From contig SDNN01000140.1 of the NCBI GenBank assembly GCA_004524425.1, forward strand, positions 1 through 7,575: a stretch of DNA of 7,575 nucleotides, given 5' to 3'. This DNA comes from Promethearchaeota archaeon (GTDB lineage Archaea > Asgardarchaeota > Lokiarchaeia > Sigynarchaeales > SOKP01). The position numbers were made by a program, and so were the translations under genes. Positions 5,817 to 7,575 of this stretch are shown piece after piece. The stretch's first letter is position 1, and every line of letters starts with the position of its first letter. The notes under the pieces are model-generated. The model had not been told where the DNA came from and ran no database searches. It saw only the letters and a program-made list of their open reading frames with translations.

Positions 5817-6992
5817 TCAGGTTATTGATATCTTGATATCAAAACCACGTTTTTTTAGTTCATCAACAAATAATTTAGCTGGAACTGCTAATTCTACTGG
5901 TTTAGCTCCTTTTTCAATTTTCCCTTGAGCCATCATTATTGCGACGATTGATGCGTCAAAACCGGTCGTTCTCTGCATTGCAGTAAATCCCGTTTTCTCA
6001 TCATAAACATCGATGAGATCTAATAAAACTTCACATTTTTTTCCATTTTTTTTTCCGAGGCATTTGACTCTTATTCCAACTACATCTCTTTCTGGTGAAT
6101 TTTCATCAAATCGTACTTTTGGTTCAAACAATTCATGAAGCACATTGCGAGGTATGATTTTTTTTCCATCAACAATAATTGGGTCGAGGTCGAATAATCC
6201 TAAATCCCAATATGCTCTTAACTGTGAAAAATGACTGGGATATCTAATGGTTTTGTTCTGATAGGATTTCAATTTACCCTCAAAAGTCCAAGGAGCGGTT
6301 GAAGTGCCCCCTCCAGTCGTAAATGCTTCCACTTTTCCTATGGGAGCTGGTAATTCTAATTGCTCCAGTTCTTCAAATGGTGGGATCTCAACAAGTTTGC
6401 CTTCTCTTAGAAAAAAGGTTGGTTCTGCATATTCATTTGTTAATCCTTCGATGTTAAAAGTTAAAAGATAGTAAAAAGGAGGTTTGGGATTTAATGGAAG
6501 TCCACCATCCCACATGAGTACATGTGTTGGCTCATCCAACAAACTCATTGCATACACGCATAAGCTGGTTCCCATACCAGGAACTTGACCACAGTCTGGT
6601 ACTATCGATATACCAGCGTCCTTTGCTGGGATGTTTAATTTTAACTGCTCTTTAACTATGTCAGTGTTGCCTCCTAAGTCACACATGGAAGCTTTTGCTT
6701 TAATTGCAGCTTGCGATATATCCAAATTGAAGTAGTAAGGGACGGAACTAACAAATGAATCAATATTTGCTAGTATATTGACTAATGCCTTATCATTTTT
6801 GACGTTTATTTGCTCTGCTTGCGCAATATCAACATTTAATAAGGAATTTACTTTATCTACCGCTTTTTTCGCTTGATTAATATCTTTATCAGCAATAATT
6901 ACTGCATTAGCATTACCATTTTTAATCATATCATAGGCAGCGGCGGTACCTTGCCTTCCTGCTCCAATTACCCCATAGTTATAATCCGCCAT
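5817..6992 (-). CDS. Saccharopine / lysine 6-dehydrogenase family oxidoreductase
   Basis: This is a 391-aa cytoplasmic NAD(P)-dependent dehydrogenase. The N-terminal Rossmann fold has GAGRQG (10-15) and an Asp at the end of the second strand (D35, in VIIADKD), which in this fold favours NAD over NADP. MCDLGGNTDIV (103-113), PDCGQVPGMG (132-141), WDGGLPLNPKPP (161-172), EAFTTGGGTST (222-232) and NKTIRYPSHF (246-255) correspond, from memory, to conserved blocks of bacterial L-lysine 6-dehydrogenase (lysine to allysine plus ammonia) and related saccharopine dehydrogenases. The second Rossmann segment resumes near 330-360 (TGFTAMQRTTGFDASIVAIMM). The ATG at 6992 fits the fold's start; the only Shine-Dalgarno-like sequence, AAGGAC, is 12 nt upstream and weak. 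It is separated from the radical SAM gene by a terminator and from guaB by about 200 bp, so context gives no substrate clue. Family is confident; substrate is not. Confidence 0.88.
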   Translation of the reverse strand: MADYNYGVIGAGRQGTAAAYDMIKNGNANAVIIADKDINQAKKAVDKVNSLLNVDIAQAEQINVKNDKALVNILANIDSFVSSVPYYFNLDISQAAIKAKASMCDLGGNTDIVKEQLKLNIPAKDAGISIVPDCGQVPGMGTSLCVYAMSLLDEPTHVLMWDGGLPLNPKPPFYYLLTFNIEGLTNEYAEPTFFLREGKLVEIPPFEELEQLELPAPIGKVEAFTTGGGTSTAPWTFEGKLKSYQNKTIRYPSHFSQLRAYWDLGLFDLDPIIVDGKKIIPRNVLHELFEPKVRFDENSPERDVVGIRVKCLGKKNGKKCEVLLDLIDVYDEKTGFTAMQRTTGFDASIVAIMMAQGKIEKGAKPVELAVPAKLFVDELKKRGFDIKISIT

Positions 6993-7022
6993 TTAAAATG
7001 CTAAGTCCTTTTTTGTTATATC

Positions 7023-7037
7023 AAGATTTATTTGTTG
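7023..7037 (-). promoter_or_regulatory. Possible promoter of the 5817-6992 dehydrogenase gene
   Basis: The minus strand reads CAACAAATAAATCTT about 30-45 nt before the ATG at 6992, an A-rich TATA-like element implying a very short leader. GATATAAC, slightly closer, is an alternative. The stem-loop terminator of the preceding gene just upstream supports a separate promoter in this gap. Confidence 0.25.
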
Positions 7038-7081
7038 TATGATATGCTTGTAAAAAATATTCATTTAATTAGAGCTTTTCT

Positions 7082-7105
7082 AAAAAAGGAATGATAAATA
7101 TCATT
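7082..7105 (-). terminator. Stem-loop and T-run terminator of the radical SAM gene
   Basis: On the minus strand AATGATA-TT-TATCATT (7090-7105), overlapping the TAA stop, is followed by CC and six T (7082-7087). This has the layout of an intrinsic terminator, though the stem is weak and A/T-rich; the T-run is the part known to matter in archaea. Confidence 0.6.
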
Positions 7106-7575
7106 ACATGCGAAGTAAATTTTTTCGAGGTAACTTTTGGATTCGTGTATCATTTATGAGAGAATCTAAAGTTTGTAAGAATCTTTCCTTATCTTCTTTT
7201 ATATTTTTTGATTCTATAGAGCAATAATTACTAACATGATCATTATAGACTTCTGAAGTTACATTATCTCCTAAACTTGCGATAATGTCTCGTTCTTCTT
7301 TTAGGCAATCTACCGGTTTTAATAAAATGAATTCTCCTGATTTCCATTCGTTCCAAAGAGGTGTATTTGGTAAGATATTCAAGGTTCTAAAGCGAAATAT
7401 TGTAGGATTGACTTCAGTAAGAACTCTCGCTGTTCCTTTAACGTGTAGGTCAGAATATTTATAACTCCCTAAACCGAGAATAATGTACATGCTTAATTTT
7501 ATTCCAGCATTTAATATTTTTTTTCCAGCATTAATCATTGATTCTGCATTGGTCCCTTTTTTCATAATTCTTAAA
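7104..7575 (-). CDS. Radical SAM protein, C-terminal part
   Basis: The reading frame continues without a stop past the ATG at 7565 to the window edge (codons for Leu-Arg-Ile precede it), so this is the 3' part of a longer gene and the CxxxCxxC iron-sulphur motif lies outside. What remains matches the second half of a radical SAM barrel as found in COG1032/Elp3-like enzymes: LRIMKKGTNAESMINAGKK (the 'SGS..vL..m.KG.t' block), then SMYIILGLG (25-33 from the Met), TIFRFRTLNILPNTPLWNEW (the 'R..pl.gTPLy' block, 55-74) and a helical tail with NDHVSNYCSIE (108-118), similar to the 'HaSNYlp' tail of some uncharacterised radical SAM proteins. The substrate cannot be told from this part. A stem-loop and T-run follow the stop directly, so it is probably the last gene of its transcript. 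Confidence 0.85.
   Translation of the reverse strand, partial: LRIMKKGTNAESMINAGKKILNAGIKLSMYIILGLGSYKYSDLHVKGTARVLTEVNPTIFRFRTLNILPNTPLWNEWKSGEFILLKPVDCLKEERDIIASLGDNVTSEVYNDHVSNYCSIESKNIKEDKERFLQTLDSLINDTRIQKLPRKNLLRM

Overview
The window is AT-rich (roughly one third GC or less by eye) and looks archaeal. Minus-strand genes are preceded by A-rich BRE/TATA-like boxes, one start codon has a clean GGTGAT Shine-Dalgarno, and 3' ends carry T-rich tracts. Tandem winged-helix proteins and a bacterial-type purine enzyme in such a setting would fit an Asgard (Lokiarchaeia-like) archaeon. That placement is an inference from gene style; no phylogenetic marker is present.

Layout. Seven genes are supported, one on the plus strand and six on the minus strand. 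(1) 1-750, plus: 3' part of a protein with two winged-helix-like wing motifs and a helical tail, not assigned. (2) 759-1043, minus: small 94-aa winged-helix-like protein, converging on gene 1 with an 8-nt gap. (3) 1223-2827, minus: full-length bifunctional purH. (4) 2968-4029, minus: 353-aa unknown protein with an internal 26-residue repeat. (5) 4147-5613, minus: IMP dehydrogenase (guaB) with two CBS domains and a divergent NAD-site region. (6) 5817-6992, minus: dehydrogenase of the saccharopine/lysine 6-dehydrogenase family. (7) 7104-7575, minus: C-terminal part of a radical SAM protein, cut by the window edge. Gaps between genes are 8 to about 200 bp, so no stretch over 300 bases lacks a gene. 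No tRNA, rRNA, CRISPR array, transposase or prophage gene was seen.

How the genes work together. PurH makes IMP (last two steps of de novo synthesis) and GuaB oxidises IMP to XMP on the way to GMP, so 1223-5613 is a purine block with the unknown 353-aa gene between the two enzymes. The genes do not look like one tight operon: intergenic gaps are 117-203 bp, most have their own TATA-like element, and two 3' ends show a stem-loop followed by six T. The small winged-helix gene downstream of purH could be a local regulator, but nothing in the sequence proves this. The dehydrogenase and radical SAM genes appear to be independent units. The most unusual points are the altered IMPDH motifs, the TATA-spanning inverted repeat before guaB, the variant PurH motif, and the uncharacterised repeat protein inside the purine block. 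I do not see a clearly new multi-gene system.
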